Made by a program: the position numbers and the translations under genes. From Bacillota bacterium (GTDB lineage Bacteria > Bacillota > Clostridia > Peptostreptococcales > Anaerovoracaceae), in contig JAEDNK010000017.1 in NCBI GenBank assembly GCA_016302545.1, positions 1-18,385 on the forward strand: 18,385 nt of DNA, given 5' to 3'. The stretch's first letter is position 1, and the number at the start of each line of letters is the position of its first letter. The notes below the pieces were generated by a model. The model made no database searches, was not told where the DNA came from, and saw nothing but the letters and a program-made list of their open reading frames with translations. This document shows positions 1 to 7,644 of the stretch, piece by piece.

Positions 1-1
1 C

Positions 2-88
2 GCCGGCGTGATGGAATTGGCAGACGTGCGGGACTCAAAATCCCGTGGTGGCAACACCGTATGGGTTCGACCCCCATCGCCGGCACCA
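2..88 (+). tRNA. tRNA-Leu (anticodon CAA)
   Basis: This is a class II tRNA that reads the leucine codon UUG. The acceptor stem pairs GCCGGCG (2-8) with CGCCGGC (78-84). The anticodon stem is CGGGA (29-33) with TCCCG (41-45), around the loop CTCAAAA, so the anticodon CAA is at 36-38. A long variable arm (GGTG 47-50, GCAA loop, CACC 55-58) is typical of tRNA-Leu. The T arm is ATGGG/CCCAT around TTCGACC. The discriminator is A85, as leucine tRNAs usually have, and CCA is encoded at 86-88. It lies 41 bases before the yajC start with no terminator seen between, so read-through into yajC is possible. Confidence 0.97.
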
Positions 89-114
89 TTTGAGAATGAA
101 TTAAACCACACTTG

Positions 115-121
115 AGAGGAG
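115..121 (+). promoter_or_regulatory. Ribosome binding site of yajC, deciding its start
   Basis: AGAGGAG lies 8 bases before the ATG at 130. An in-frame TTG at 112 would place this site inside the coding region and has no site of its own, so ATG 130 is preferred. Confidence 0.8.
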
Positions 122-129
122 AAAAAAAT

Positions 130-531
130 ATGCAGATTTTATATCAATTGTTACCACTGGTTCTTTTATTCGCGGTCATGTATTTCCTGATGATAAGACC
201 TCAGAGAAAAAAGGACAAGCAGATTCAGGATATGAGAAAGAGCCTGCAGGTAGGGGATGAAATCGTTACCATCGGAGGCATTTGCGGTAAGATTGTTAAG
301 ACCAAGGATGAATCCTTTATCATTCAGGTGGGTGCCGATAAGGTTAAGTTTGAGATGATGAGATGGGCTGTTTCATCTGTTACAAAGGCTTCACCGAGAC
401 GTGACACAGTTGATGAAGTAAAAGAAGAAGAACCAAAGAAGGTTATGCCTAAGAGACTGAGAAAATCTTCCGAGGTTGAGGAAATGGAAGCACAGGAAAT
501 ACCTGCAGCAGGAAAGACTGAAGAAGAATAG
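130..531 (+). CDS. yajC: Preprotein translocase subunit YajC
   Basis: YajC is a small single-span membrane protein that associates with SecDF and the SecYEG channel; its exact role in export is not settled. The 133-residue product has one N-terminal hydrophobic segment (about residues 4-20) followed by the family hallmark FLMIRPQRKK, then a small beta-rich domain with VGDEIVTIGGICGKIV and a VGADKVKFE stretch. Most YajC proteins are about 85-110 residues. The surplus here is a highly charged Lys/Glu-rich tail over about the last 45 residues, with no recognisable domain. The start is ATG 130, set by the ribosome binding site. A terminator follows 11 bases after the stop, so yajC is probably transcribed apart from secDF although the two products work together. 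Confidence 0.95.
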   Translation: MQILYQLLPLVLLFAVMYFLMIRPQRKKDKQIQDMRKSLQVGDEIVTIGGICGKIVKTKDESFIIQVGADKVKFEMMRWAVSSVTKASPRRDTVDEVKEEEPKKVMPKRLRKSSEVEEMEAQEIPAAGKTEEE

Positions 532-542
532 TGAATACTTAT

Positions 543-579
543 CGCCCTCGGCACCTTAAAAAGGTCGGGGGCGTTTTTT
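543..579 (+). terminator. Rho-independent terminator after yajC
   Basis: CGCCCTCG (543-550) pairs with CGGGGGCG (566-573), with one G-T pair. Inside it, ACCTT (553-557) pairs with AAGGT (561-565) after a two-base bulge. Six Ts follow at 574-579. This is a strong intrinsic terminator that should end the tRNA/yajC transcript. Confidence 0.92.
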
Positions 580-601
580 ATGGCTAAAGCGTAAAAAAAT
601 G

Positions 602-631
602 TTGAAAAACAGGCAATTTTACTTGTATAAA
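602..631 (+). promoter_or_regulatory. Candidate sigma-A promoter for the secDF operon
   Basis: TTGAAA (602-607) and TATAAA (626-631) each match the -35/-10 consensus at 5 of 6 positions, with an 18-base spacer. It sits just after the yajC terminator and would give a leader of about 80 bases before secDF. A second, weaker pair lies close by: TTGTAT (623-628) and TACAAT (646-651), spacer 17. It is inferred from sequence only, but a promoter is needed here because the terminator isolates the downstream run. Confidence 0.5.
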
Positions 632-717
632 CAATCAAAAAGTAGTACAATGAAATGTAAAATAAAATGCCGCTTTATGTGCATTATTAGATTTTTATAA
701 TGAGAGGTTTCAGAAAG

Positions 718-2922
718 ATGAATGTAAATGTTAAACGTGGACTGGCCGTTCTGGTAATCATTGCACTTGTGTTCGGCTGGTTTGTGACTCTCTTTGGTAT
801 CGGGGGAGTTGATTCGGTAAAGGACGCATTGAAGTACGGATTGGATATCAATGGCGGTGTCTATGTCGTAATGGAAGCTCAGACTGACCTTACAGGCGAT
901 GAGCTTGCAGAGCTTATGGATCAGACCAGAGCCGTTCTTGACAACCGTGTAAACCAGATGGGCGTAGCTGAATCTTCGGTAACCATTGAGGGTGATAAGA
1001 GACTGAGAGTGGAGATTCCAGGTGTAGATAATGCTGAGGAGGCCATTGAAGCCATCGGCAGAACTGCTAAACTCACCTTTATTCTCGCAGACGGAACTAT
1101 CGTTGTAGACGGAAGCAATGTAAAGGATGCTCAGATTGCAACCGACGGAAGTAATTACAAAATTCTCCTTGAGTTCGACAGTGAAGGAGCCGGCCTTTTT
1201 GAAGAAGGAACCAGGAAGGCATTAAGCGGTGAGGTTACATCTTCTATAGACGGAGTATTATCAAATCAGATTGCAATCGTGTTAGATAATGAAATAATTA
1301 CACATCCAGAGGTTCAAAACGTAATCAGTGGCGGAAGCTGTGAAATCACAGGAGGTTACACAAAAGAAGAAGCATCAACAACAGCTGCTTTAATCCGTGG
1401 AGGTGCACTTCCTGTTGAGCTTGTTGAAATTCAGTCATCAGTACAGACTGCTACTATTGGAGCTGATGCTCTGGACAAGTCAATAGTAGCAGGAGCAATC
1501 GGTCTTGGTATAGTATTTGTGCTTATGCTTGTGTTCTACGGAATGCTTGGACTGATAGCTGATATAGCATTACTGCTCTATGTAGTGCTGTTCCTGTGGG
1601 CAATGGTTGGAATGGGAGTAGTTCTCACATTACCGGGAATAGCTGCATTGATACTTTCCATCGGTATGGCAGTAGACGCAAATGTAATTATTTTTGCGAG
1701 AATTAAGGAAGAGATTGCAGCCGGCAAGTCCATCAGAGTTGCTGTAGATGCAGGCTTCAAAAACGCTCTTACCACTGTTCTCGACGCCCAGATAACTACT
1801 CTTATCGCAGCAGTAGTTCTGTTTGAGGTAGGTACCACATCCGTAAAGGGCTTTGCTCTTACACTGATGATAGGTATCGTGTTCAGTATTTTTACAGCAG
1901 TGGTAGTGACTCAGCTGTTTATCTCACTGCTGGCTTCAAGCAAAAAATTTGCAAAAAATAAATATTTCGGCGTCAATGAAGACGGCACGCCTAAGCAGCT
2001 GCTTAATAAGACTTTCTCATTTATTAAACATAGAAAAGTTTTTTATCTCATCAGCGTGGTTATAATCGTTATCGGTCTTGTGTTTATGATGATAGGCGGC
2101 ATGAATTACGGTATCGACTTTACAGGAGGCACCAATATTCAGGTTGAAATGGGCAAACAGGTAGACATAAGCGAAGTAGAGGATACACTGAAGGATTATG
2201 AGCTTGACCCTACTATTATCTACGCAGGAGAGGGCAATACTCAAATAGTGATAAAGACCATAAAGTCCCTTGAAAACGCAGAAAGAGCCGAGATAATCGA
2301 GACGCTGGGAGCAAAATACGGAATTACCCAAGAGGATGTACTGGCATCAGAGCAGTTCGGTCCATCCGTAGGCGATGAGCTTAAGGCCAATGCTGTAAAG
2401 GCGGTTATAATTGCAGCCATCGGTATGCTCATCTATATAGTATTCAGATTCAGGTCATGGAAATACGGACTGTCTGCCGTTGTAGGCGTAGCCCACGACG
2501 TACTCATGGTAATCGCCTTCTATGCAATATTCGGATTTACCGTTAATAATCCGTTTATCGCAGCTATCCTTACGCTGGTAGGATATTCCATCAACGATAC
2601 CATCGTAATCTTTGACAGAATCAGAGAAAATAAGCGTATATACAATAAGGATAACAATGAGACCAACATCGACCGAAGCCTTAACCAGACCCTTAACAGA
2701 ACCATAATGACTTCACTTACGACGCTGGTTGTAATGGTTCCGCTGTGCATCATGGTATCCGCTTCAATCAGGGAATTCATCATTCCGCTTATGGTGGGAG
2801 TAATAGTTGGCTGTCTGTCTTCCATATTTGTTTGCAGCCCTCTGTACTATGACCTTTGCAGAAATGAAGAGACAACCAAATATATGAGAGCGACAGCAAA
2901 GACGAAAAAAACTAATAAATAA
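718..2922 (+). CDS. secDF: Protein translocase SecDF (fused SecD-SecF)
   Basis: SecDF is an integral membrane factor that uses the proton gradient to pull preproteins through the Sec channel on the outer face of the membrane. Twelve membrane segments are expected from the family, and both halves are in one 734-residue chain. The SecD half (about 1-405) has YGLDINGGVYVVM, the large extracytoplasmic domain, and GMAVDANVIIFARIKEE. The SecF half (about 425-715) has YGIDFTGGTN, then GYSINDTIVIFDRIREN and NRTIMTSLTT. The Asp residues at about 320 and 627 and the Arg at about 661 fit the proton-path residues known from Thermus SecDF. An in-frame ATG at 700 lacks a ribosome binding site, while TGAGAGG (701-707) stands 10 bases before ATG 718, so 718 is chosen. 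The gene opens the long run to 17569. The fusion is as in Bacillus; many bacteria keep secD and secF separate. Confidence 0.97.
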   Translation: MNVNVKRGLAVLVIIALVFGWFVTLFGIGGVDSVKDALKYGLDINGGVYVVMEAQTDLTGDELAELMDQTRAVLDNRVNQMGVAESSVTIEGDKRLRVEIPGVDNAEEAIEAIGRTAKLTFILADGTIVVDGSNVKDAQIATDGSNYKILLEFDSEGAGLFEEGTRKALSGEVTSSIDGVLSNQIAIVLDNEIITHPEVQNVISGGSCEITGGYTKEEASTTAALIRGGALPVELVEIQSSVQTATIGADALDKSIVAGAIGLGIVFVLMLVFYGMLGLIADIALLLYVVLFLWAMVGMGVVLTLPGIAALILSIGMAVDANVIIFARIKEEIAAGKSIRVAVDAGFKNALTTVLDAQITTLIAAVVLFEVGTTSVKGFALTLMIGIVFSIFTAVVVTQLFISLLASSKKFAKNKYFGVNEDGTPKQLLNKTFSFIKHRKVFYLISVVIIVIGLVFMMIGGMNYGIDFTGGTNIQVEMGKQVDISEVEDTLKDYELDPTIIYAGEGNTQIVIKTIKSLENAERAEIIETLGAKYGITQEDVLASEQFGPSVGDELKANAVKAVIIAAIGMLIYIVFRFRSWKYGLSAVVGVAHDVLMVIAFYAIFGFTVNNPFIAAILTLVGYSINDTIVIFDRIRENKRIYNKDNNETNIDRSLNQTLNRTIMTSLTTLVVMVPLCIMVSASIREFIIPLMVGVIVGCLSSIFVCSPLYYDLCRNEETTKYMRATAKTKKTNK

Positions 2923-2945
2923 CACTATTACGGGAGTTACAGTCG

Positions 2946-5147
2946 ATGGTTACAAAAGCCGAGTTTTTGGAAAAAATATTAAGTATTAATTCTAAATATG
3001 ACACCGAACTGATTGGAAAAGCCTTTGATACGGCGCAGCGCCTGCACGAGGGGCAGCTTCGTAAAAGCGGCGAGCCTTACTTCATTCACCCTATCAACGT
3101 TGCGTATATCCTTGCGGAGATGGGTATGGACGAGGCTACAATCATCGGTGGGCTTTTGCATGACGTCGTGGAGGATACGGATTATACCAGAGAGCAGCTT
3201 GTGGCGGATTTCAATGAGGAAATCGCTCTGCTGGTGGACGGCGTAACCAAACTGGGCACTATTAAATTTGAATCTAAGGAAGAAATTCAGGCTGAAAATT
3301 TCCGCAAGATGTTTCTGGCAATGTCAAAGGACATAAGGGTGCTGATCATCAAGCTGGCGGACAGGCTGCACAACATGAGGACAATGGGCTTTATGAAGCC
3401 TGAAAAAATTGTTGAGAAGTGCAATGAGACCTTAGACATCTATGCGCCGCTGGCAAGCAGACTGGGTATTTTCAAGGTTAAGTTCGAGCTTGAAGATCTT
3501 GCCCTTAAATACCTTCATCCCGAAGAATTTAATGATTTAAAACAAAAGGTAAACAAGCGCAAGGAGGAGAGGGAAGCCACCATTAATACCGTTATAGGGG
3601 AGATTAAGGACGCCCTTGACGATATGAGCCTTCACTACGACATTTACGGAAGGGCTAAGCATTATTACAGCATCTACAAGAAAATGAAGCTGCAGCATAA
3701 GCAGATTGATGAAATTTTCGACTTGATTGCGGTGAGAATTATTGTGGATAATGTTAAGGACTGTTATGCAGTTCTGGGCATAGTCCATACCATGTGGAAA
3801 CCTATTCCGGGCAGGTTCAAGGACTATATAGCCATGCCTAAGCCTAACATGTACCAGTCACTTCATACTACGGTAATAGGAGACAACGGGGAGCCCTTTG
3901 AAATTCAGATAAGAACCTATGAGATGCATCAGGTGGCAGAGTACGGTATTGCCGCCCATTGGAAATATAAAGAGGGAGATACCTCAGGAAAGTCCTCAAA
4001 CGACGATATCAAGCTGGCATGGCTTCGCCAGTCTCTTGAATGGCAGCAGGACATAAACGATCCTAAGGACTTCCTGGAGACCATGAAAATGGATCTCTTC
4101 GCAAGTCAGGTATTCGTTTTCACGCCTAAGGGTGATGTAATAGAGCTTCCGGCAGGCTCCACGCCTCTGGATTTCGCTTTTAAAATCCACTCGGCTATCG
4201 GCTGCAAATGTGTAGGTGCCAAGGTTAACGGAAAGATGGTGACAATCGACTATACCCTCCAGAACGGAGATATAGTTGAAATCGTAACCTCTGCCAACTC
4301 AGCAGGTCCAAGCGTAGACTGGCTGAAAATAGCCAAGAGCTCCAACGCGAGAAATAAGATACGCAGTTGGCTTAAAAAGGAAAATAAGTCCGATAATATA
4401 GAAAAGGGCAAGGAGCTCATCGACAAATATATAAGGAAGAAGGGCATGGACCCGGCCCTTTGTGCCAAATCTGCATTTCTGAACAGGGCCTTTAAGGCCA
4501 TGAACTTTGCCAGCGCCGACGAGGCATACCAGCAGCTTTCCAACGGGGGAACTCTGGTAAGCAAATTCTGCAATCTGCTTTTTGGCTATTACAGCGAGGA
4601 GACCAAGACAGAGGTTAAGACCAACGATGAGGTCATAGACGAAATCAAAGCTGCGGAGGCGAGAAAGATCAAACAGCAGCGCAGAAATCAGGACAGTCCG
4701 GGCATAATCGTGAAAGGCGCGGACAATCTTATGATAAAGCTTGCCAAATGCTGTAACCCCGTGCCCGGAGATGAGATAATAGGCTTTATTACAAAGGGCA
4801 GAGGCATATCTGTTCACAGATGCGACTGTTCCAACATCACATCTCTGCCTGAAGAGGAAAAAGCCCGCTTTATCGAGGTGGAATGGGAGGACCTTAAGGT
4901 AGGCAAATCCTATAATGCTGACATTTGCATTGTAGGTAACGACAGAAAGGGAATGCTTTCTGACATTTCAAGAGTGTGCGAGGATATGGATATACACCTT
5001 TCGGGAGTAAACGCCAAGAGCGGCAAGGACGGAAGCTTGACTATGACCATAACCCTTTCCATTTCATCGACGCAGGAAATGCAGAAGGTCCTCAGAAACC
5101 TGAGAAATATAGAAGGCGTTCTGCATGTTTACAGAGCAAAATCGTAA
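2946..5147 (+). CDS. rel: Bifunctional (p)ppGpp synthetase/hydrolase Rel
   Basis: This protein makes and degrades the alarmone (p)ppGpp and so runs the stringent response on the ribosome. The 733 residues hold all the expected parts. The HD hydrolase domain has H48, the HD pair in LLHDVVED (72-73) and the Asp of KLADRLHNM (139). The synthetase domain spans about 235-345. A TGS domain follows (about 388-448), then a zinc-finger region with CC at 602-603 and HRCDC at 624-628, and a C-terminal ACT domain (about 655-730). The synthetase loop reads RFKD (290-293), the charge pattern of bifunctional Rel/SpoT enzymes and not the ExDD form of RelA-only synthetases. With the intact HD residues, both activities are expected. 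The start ATG has GGGAG 9 bases upstream. It lies 23 bases after secDF and 15 before dtd; rel-dtd is a common pairing in Bacillota. Confidence 0.97.
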   Translation: MVTKAEFLEKILSINSKYDTELIGKAFDTAQRLHEGQLRKSGEPYFIHPINVAYILAEMGMDEATIIGGLLHDVVEDTDYTREQLVADFNEEIALLVDGVTKLGTIKFESKEEIQAENFRKMFLAMSKDIRVLIIKLADRLHNMRTMGFMKPEKIVEKCNETLDIYAPLASRLGIFKVKFELEDLALKYLHPEEFNDLKQKVNKRKEEREATINTVIGEIKDALDDMSLHYDIYGRAKHYYSIYKKMKLQHKQIDEIFDLIAVRIIVDNVKDCYAVLGIVHTMWKPIPGRFKDYIAMPKPNMYQSLHTTVIGDNGEPFEIQIRTYEMHQVAEYGIAAHWKYKEGDTSGKSSNDDIKLAWLRQSLEWQQDINDPKDFLETMKMDLFASQVFVFTPKGDVIELPAGSTPLDFAFKIHSAIGCKCVGAKVNGKMVTIDYTLQNGDIVEIVTSANSAGPSVDWLKIAKSSNARNKIRSWLKKENKSDNIEKGKELIDKYIRKKGMDPALCAKSAFLNRAFKAMNFASADEAYQQLSNGGTLVSKFCNLLFGYYSEETKTEVKTNDEVIDEIKAAEARKIKQQRRNQDSPGIIVKGADNLMIKLAKCCNPVPGDEIIGFITKGRGISVHRCDCSNITSLPEEEKARFIEVEWEDLKVGKSYNADICIVGNDRKGMLSDISRVCEDMDIHLSGVNAKSGKDGSLTMTITLSISSTQEMQKVLRNLRNIEGVLHVYRAKS

Positions 5148-5162
5148 AGAGGACGGATATAA

Positions 5163-5612
5163 ATGAGAGCAGTAGTTCAGCGTGTAACGGATGCAGATGT
5201 ATCTGTGGAGAATAAAATTACGGGAGCCGTGGGAAAAGGATATGTGGTACTCCTGGGAGTTGAAGAGGGAGACAGTGAAGCCGACGCCGAATACATGGCG
5301 GAAAAGATAACGGGACTACGTATTTTTGAGGACAATGAGGGCAAGATGAACCTTTCCATCACGGATATTGGAGGAGAAATTCTGAGCGTTTCGCAGTTCA
5401 CCCTCCTTGCCGATGCCAGAAAGGGCAGAAGACCTAGCTTTGTCAAAGCTGCAAGACCTGAAGAGGCAAACAGGCTCTACCAATGCTTTAATCAAAAAGT
5501 GCGGGAAAGAGGGATTATGGTTGCCGAAGGCATCTTTCAGGCGGAAATGCTTGTCAGAATAAACAACGACGGACCGGTGACCATATTACTGGACAGTAAA
5601 AAAACATTCTAA
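5163..5612 (+). CDS. dtd: D-aminoacyl-tRNA deacylase
   Basis: DTD is a cytoplasmic proofreading enzyme that cleaves D-amino acids, and mischarged glycine, from tRNA. The 149-residue length is normal for the family. It begins MRAVVQRV, and carries both active-site signatures: SQFTL (77-81) and NDGPVT (135-140), whose Gly-Pro forms the chiral selection site. GRRPSF (88-93) is also typical. AGAGGA (5148-5153) stands 9 bases before the ATG. It follows rel by 15 bases and precedes the hydrolase gene by 15, so the three are very likely co-transcribed. Its place among three synthetase genes fits a role in charging quality control. Confidence 0.96.
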   Translation: MRAVVQRVTDADVSVENKITGAVGKGYVVLLGVEEGDSEADAEYMAEKITGLRIFEDNEGKMNLSITDIGGEILSVSQFTLLADARKGRRPSFVKAARPEEANRLYQCFNQKVRERGIMVAEGIFQAEMLVRINNDGPVTILLDSKKTF

Positions 5613-5627
5613 ATTGAAGGAAATGAA

Positions 5628-6248
5628 ATGAAGATAAAAAGATATTTGACGGGAATTATTACAGTAAACACATATCTGGTTTATGACGAAAATACGAAGG
5701 AAGGATTTATTGTGGATCCGGGAGCATACTGCCCACAGCTTACCAAGGATGCAAGAGAAGAAGGAGTTAACATAAAATATATTATTTTAACTCACGGTCA
5801 CGGAGATCATATCGGAGGAGTGGCAGAGCAGCTTAAGGATTTTCCGGAGGCAAAGGTGGTTGCACATGAAGCGGAAGCGGAAATGCTTGCAAAGCCGGAA
5901 TATAATCTTTCAAAGGACTGCTGCAGACGCGAAATCAGCATGTCGGCAGACATTTATGTTAAGGATAAGGAAACTCTCAAGGTAGGAAACATGGAGCTTA
6001 CCTTTATATATACACCGGGGCATACCAAAGGCGGTATGACCATATATACGGACGGATATCTTTTCTGCGGAGATACTCTTTTCCGCATGTCAATCGGCAG
6101 AACCGATTTTTACGGAGGAGACTTCGGTCAACTGATTAATTCAATCAAAGACAGGCTTTTTGCTTTTCCTGACGATACCGTGGTACTGCCCGGGCATATG
6201 GGCGCAACGACCATAGGGGATGAAAAGAGAGGAAACCCTTTTGTATAA
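5628..6248 (+). CDS. Metallo-beta-lactamase-fold hydrolase (glyoxalase II-like)
   Basis: The 206-residue protein is a small metallo-beta-lactamase-fold hydrolase with a complete two-metal site: THGHGDH (H56, H58, D60, H61), H132 in the TPGHTKGG loop, D149 in FCGDTLF and H190 in LPGHMG. The length and motifs match the glyoxalase II-like group (YqgX/YcbL type) often found between dtd and hemZ in Clostridia. The true substrate is unknown: it lacks the C-terminal substrate domain of classical hydroxyacylglutathione hydrolases, and these bacteria usually lack glutathione, so another thioester or ester is likely. The ATG has GAAGG 7 bases upstream. The 3' end overlaps the next gene, suggesting coupled translation. 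Confidence 0.9.
   Translation: MKIKRYLTGIITVNTYLVYDENTKEGFIVDPGAYCPQLTKDAREEGVNIKYIILTHGHGDHIGGVAEQLKDFPEAKVVAHEAEAEMLAKPEYNLSKDCCRREISMSADIYVKDKETLKVGNMELTFIYTPGHTKGGMTIYTDGYLFCGDTLFRMSIGRTDFYGGDFGQLINSIKDRLFAFPDDTVVLPGHMGATTIGDEKRGNPFV
6228..6233 (+). promoter_or_regulatory. Ribosome binding site deciding the hemZ start
   Basis: AGAGGA stands 7 bases before TTG 6241. The upstream in-frame ATG at 6220 has only GGGG directly touching it, which leaves no spacer. This supports TTG 6241 as the hemZ start. Confidence 0.6.
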
Positions 6249-7644
6249 TTTTGTAATCAGAAATATTGCAAATAAATATGATTATACAGAGCTGATAAAG
6301 ATTTTTCTTTCGCCGGAGGAGTTTGAGCTTTATACAGAAGATGAATTCGATGCTCTTATGGGGGAGAATAAGTCATGTCCGAACACAGTTTATTTCAACG
6401 ATGAACTGTCTGAGGACAGGAACTTTATCAAACGGCAGATTTACGGCTTTTTAAATAAGGAAAGGGGAAAACGTCCACCTTGGGGAATCCTTACAGGCGT
6501 GAGACCTGTAAAGCTTACGGGCGAGCTGTTTGACAGACTGAAAAATGAAAACCTTGTCAGAAGGGAGCTGTCAGAAACATATCTGTTGGGCGAGGAAAAG
6601 ATTGATTTACTCACGGATACATATAAATATCAGCAGGAAATATGCGGCATGCCGCCCCACAATTCTGTCGGACTGTATATAGGCATACCTTTCTGTCCCA
6701 CCAGATGCCTGTACTGCTCCTTTACATCTAATCAAGTATCCGATTCTGAGATTGCAAGGTATCTTGAGGCTCTGAAAACCGAAATAGCCTATGTGGGCAG
6801 AAGAATGAAGGAAACGGGACTATGGGCTGAGAGCATTTACATCGGAGGAGGGACTCCGACTACACTGACGGCAGAGCAGCTCGACGAGCTTCTGGCTGCG
6901 GCGGAGGAAAATATTGATACGGGAAGAGCTATTGAATTTACTATTGAGGCAGGTCGTCCCGACACCATAACAGAAGAGAAGCTGGAAGTGATAAAAAGAC
7001 ACGGCGTACAGAGGATAAGCATAAATCCTCAGTCCATGGAGAAGAGAACTCTTGAGCTGATAGGCAGGTCTCATACGCCTGAGGATATAATCAACGCCTT
7101 TCATAAAGCCGATGCGGCCTGCATTCCCATGGTAAACGCAGATATAATTGCGGGACTTCCGGAGGAAGAGCCGGAGGACTTTTTAAGGACCTTGGAAAGT
7201 ATTCTCAGCCTTGAGCCTGAAAACCTTACCGTACACACTCTGGCAGTGAAACGCGCTTCCAGGCTTGTGGAGGTTGACCCTGACTACCATTACAGACAGG
7301 CAGAGAGAGTAAAGGAAATGCTGGATATGAGCAAAAGGCTACTTTCGGAAGCAGGTTACAGACCATATTATCTCTATCGCCAGAAGCACATGGCGGGAGC
7401 TTTTGAGAATGTCGGATATTGTAAGGAGGGCACTCCCTGCATATATAATATAAGGATTATGGAGGAACATCAGACCATACTTGCTCTGGGAGCGGGAGGA
7501 ATAAGCAAGATGTATTATCCTGAGGAAAACCGTCTCGAACGCGTTCCCAATGTATCAAATTATGAAATCTATATTTCCAGACTGGAGGAAATGCTGGAAA
7601 GGAAGGAAAAAAATATTTTTATGGAGGTAAAAAAAGGATGTTAA
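6241..7644 (+). CDS. hemZ: HemZ-type radical SAM protein (coproporphyrinogen III oxidase-like)
   Basis: This is a radical SAM protein of the HemN/HemW/HemZ superfamily, usually annotated as oxygen-independent coproporphyrinogen III dehydrogenase HemZ. The 467 residues comprise an N-terminal alpha/beta extension of about 140 residues with WGILTGVRPVKL, typical of HemZ, then the radical SAM core. The 4Fe-4S motif is CPTRCLYC (about 152-159), and GGGTPTT follows. HemN enzymes have a fourth Cys two residues after the motif; here the sequence runs CSF, so coproporphyrinogen oxidation is not assured, and no other haem gene is present. TTG 6241 is preferred on its ribosome binding site; ATG 6220 would add seven residues. 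It overlaps the hydrolase gene by 8 bases and hisS by 7. HemZ beside hisS is a common clostridial order. Confidence 0.85.
   Translation: MYNFVIRNIANKYDYTELIKIFLSPEEFELYTEDEFDALMGENKSCPNTVYFNDELSEDRNFIKRQIYGFLNKERGKRPPWGILTGVRPVKLTGELFDRLKNENLVRRELSETYLLGEEKIDLLTDTYKYQQEICGMPPHNSVGLYIGIPFCPTRCLYCSFTSNQVSDSEIARYLEALKTEIAYVGRRMKETGLWAESIYIGGGTPTTLTAEQLDELLAAAEENIDTGRAIEFTIEAGRPDTITEEKLEVIKRHGVQRISINPQSMEKRTLELIGRSHTPEDIINAFHKADAACIPMVNADIIAGLPEEEPEDFLRTLESILSLEPENLTVHTLAVKRASRLVEVDPDYHYRQAERVKEMLDMSKRLLSEAGYRPYYLYRQKHMAGAFENVGYCKEGTPCIYNIRIMEEHQTILALGAGGISKMYYPEENRLERVPNVSNYEIYISRLEEMLERKEKNIFMEVKKGC

Noticed and set aside
696..701. TATAAT just before the secDF start
   Set aside because: No -35 lies at the right distance, and the transcript would begin at about 708, after the secDF ribosome binding site.
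4299..4817. 172-codon open frame on the - strand inside rel
   Set aside because: It lies wholly opposite the TGS-to-zinc-finger part of rel, whose reading is unambiguous. The translation shows no family features and there is no operon context on that strand.
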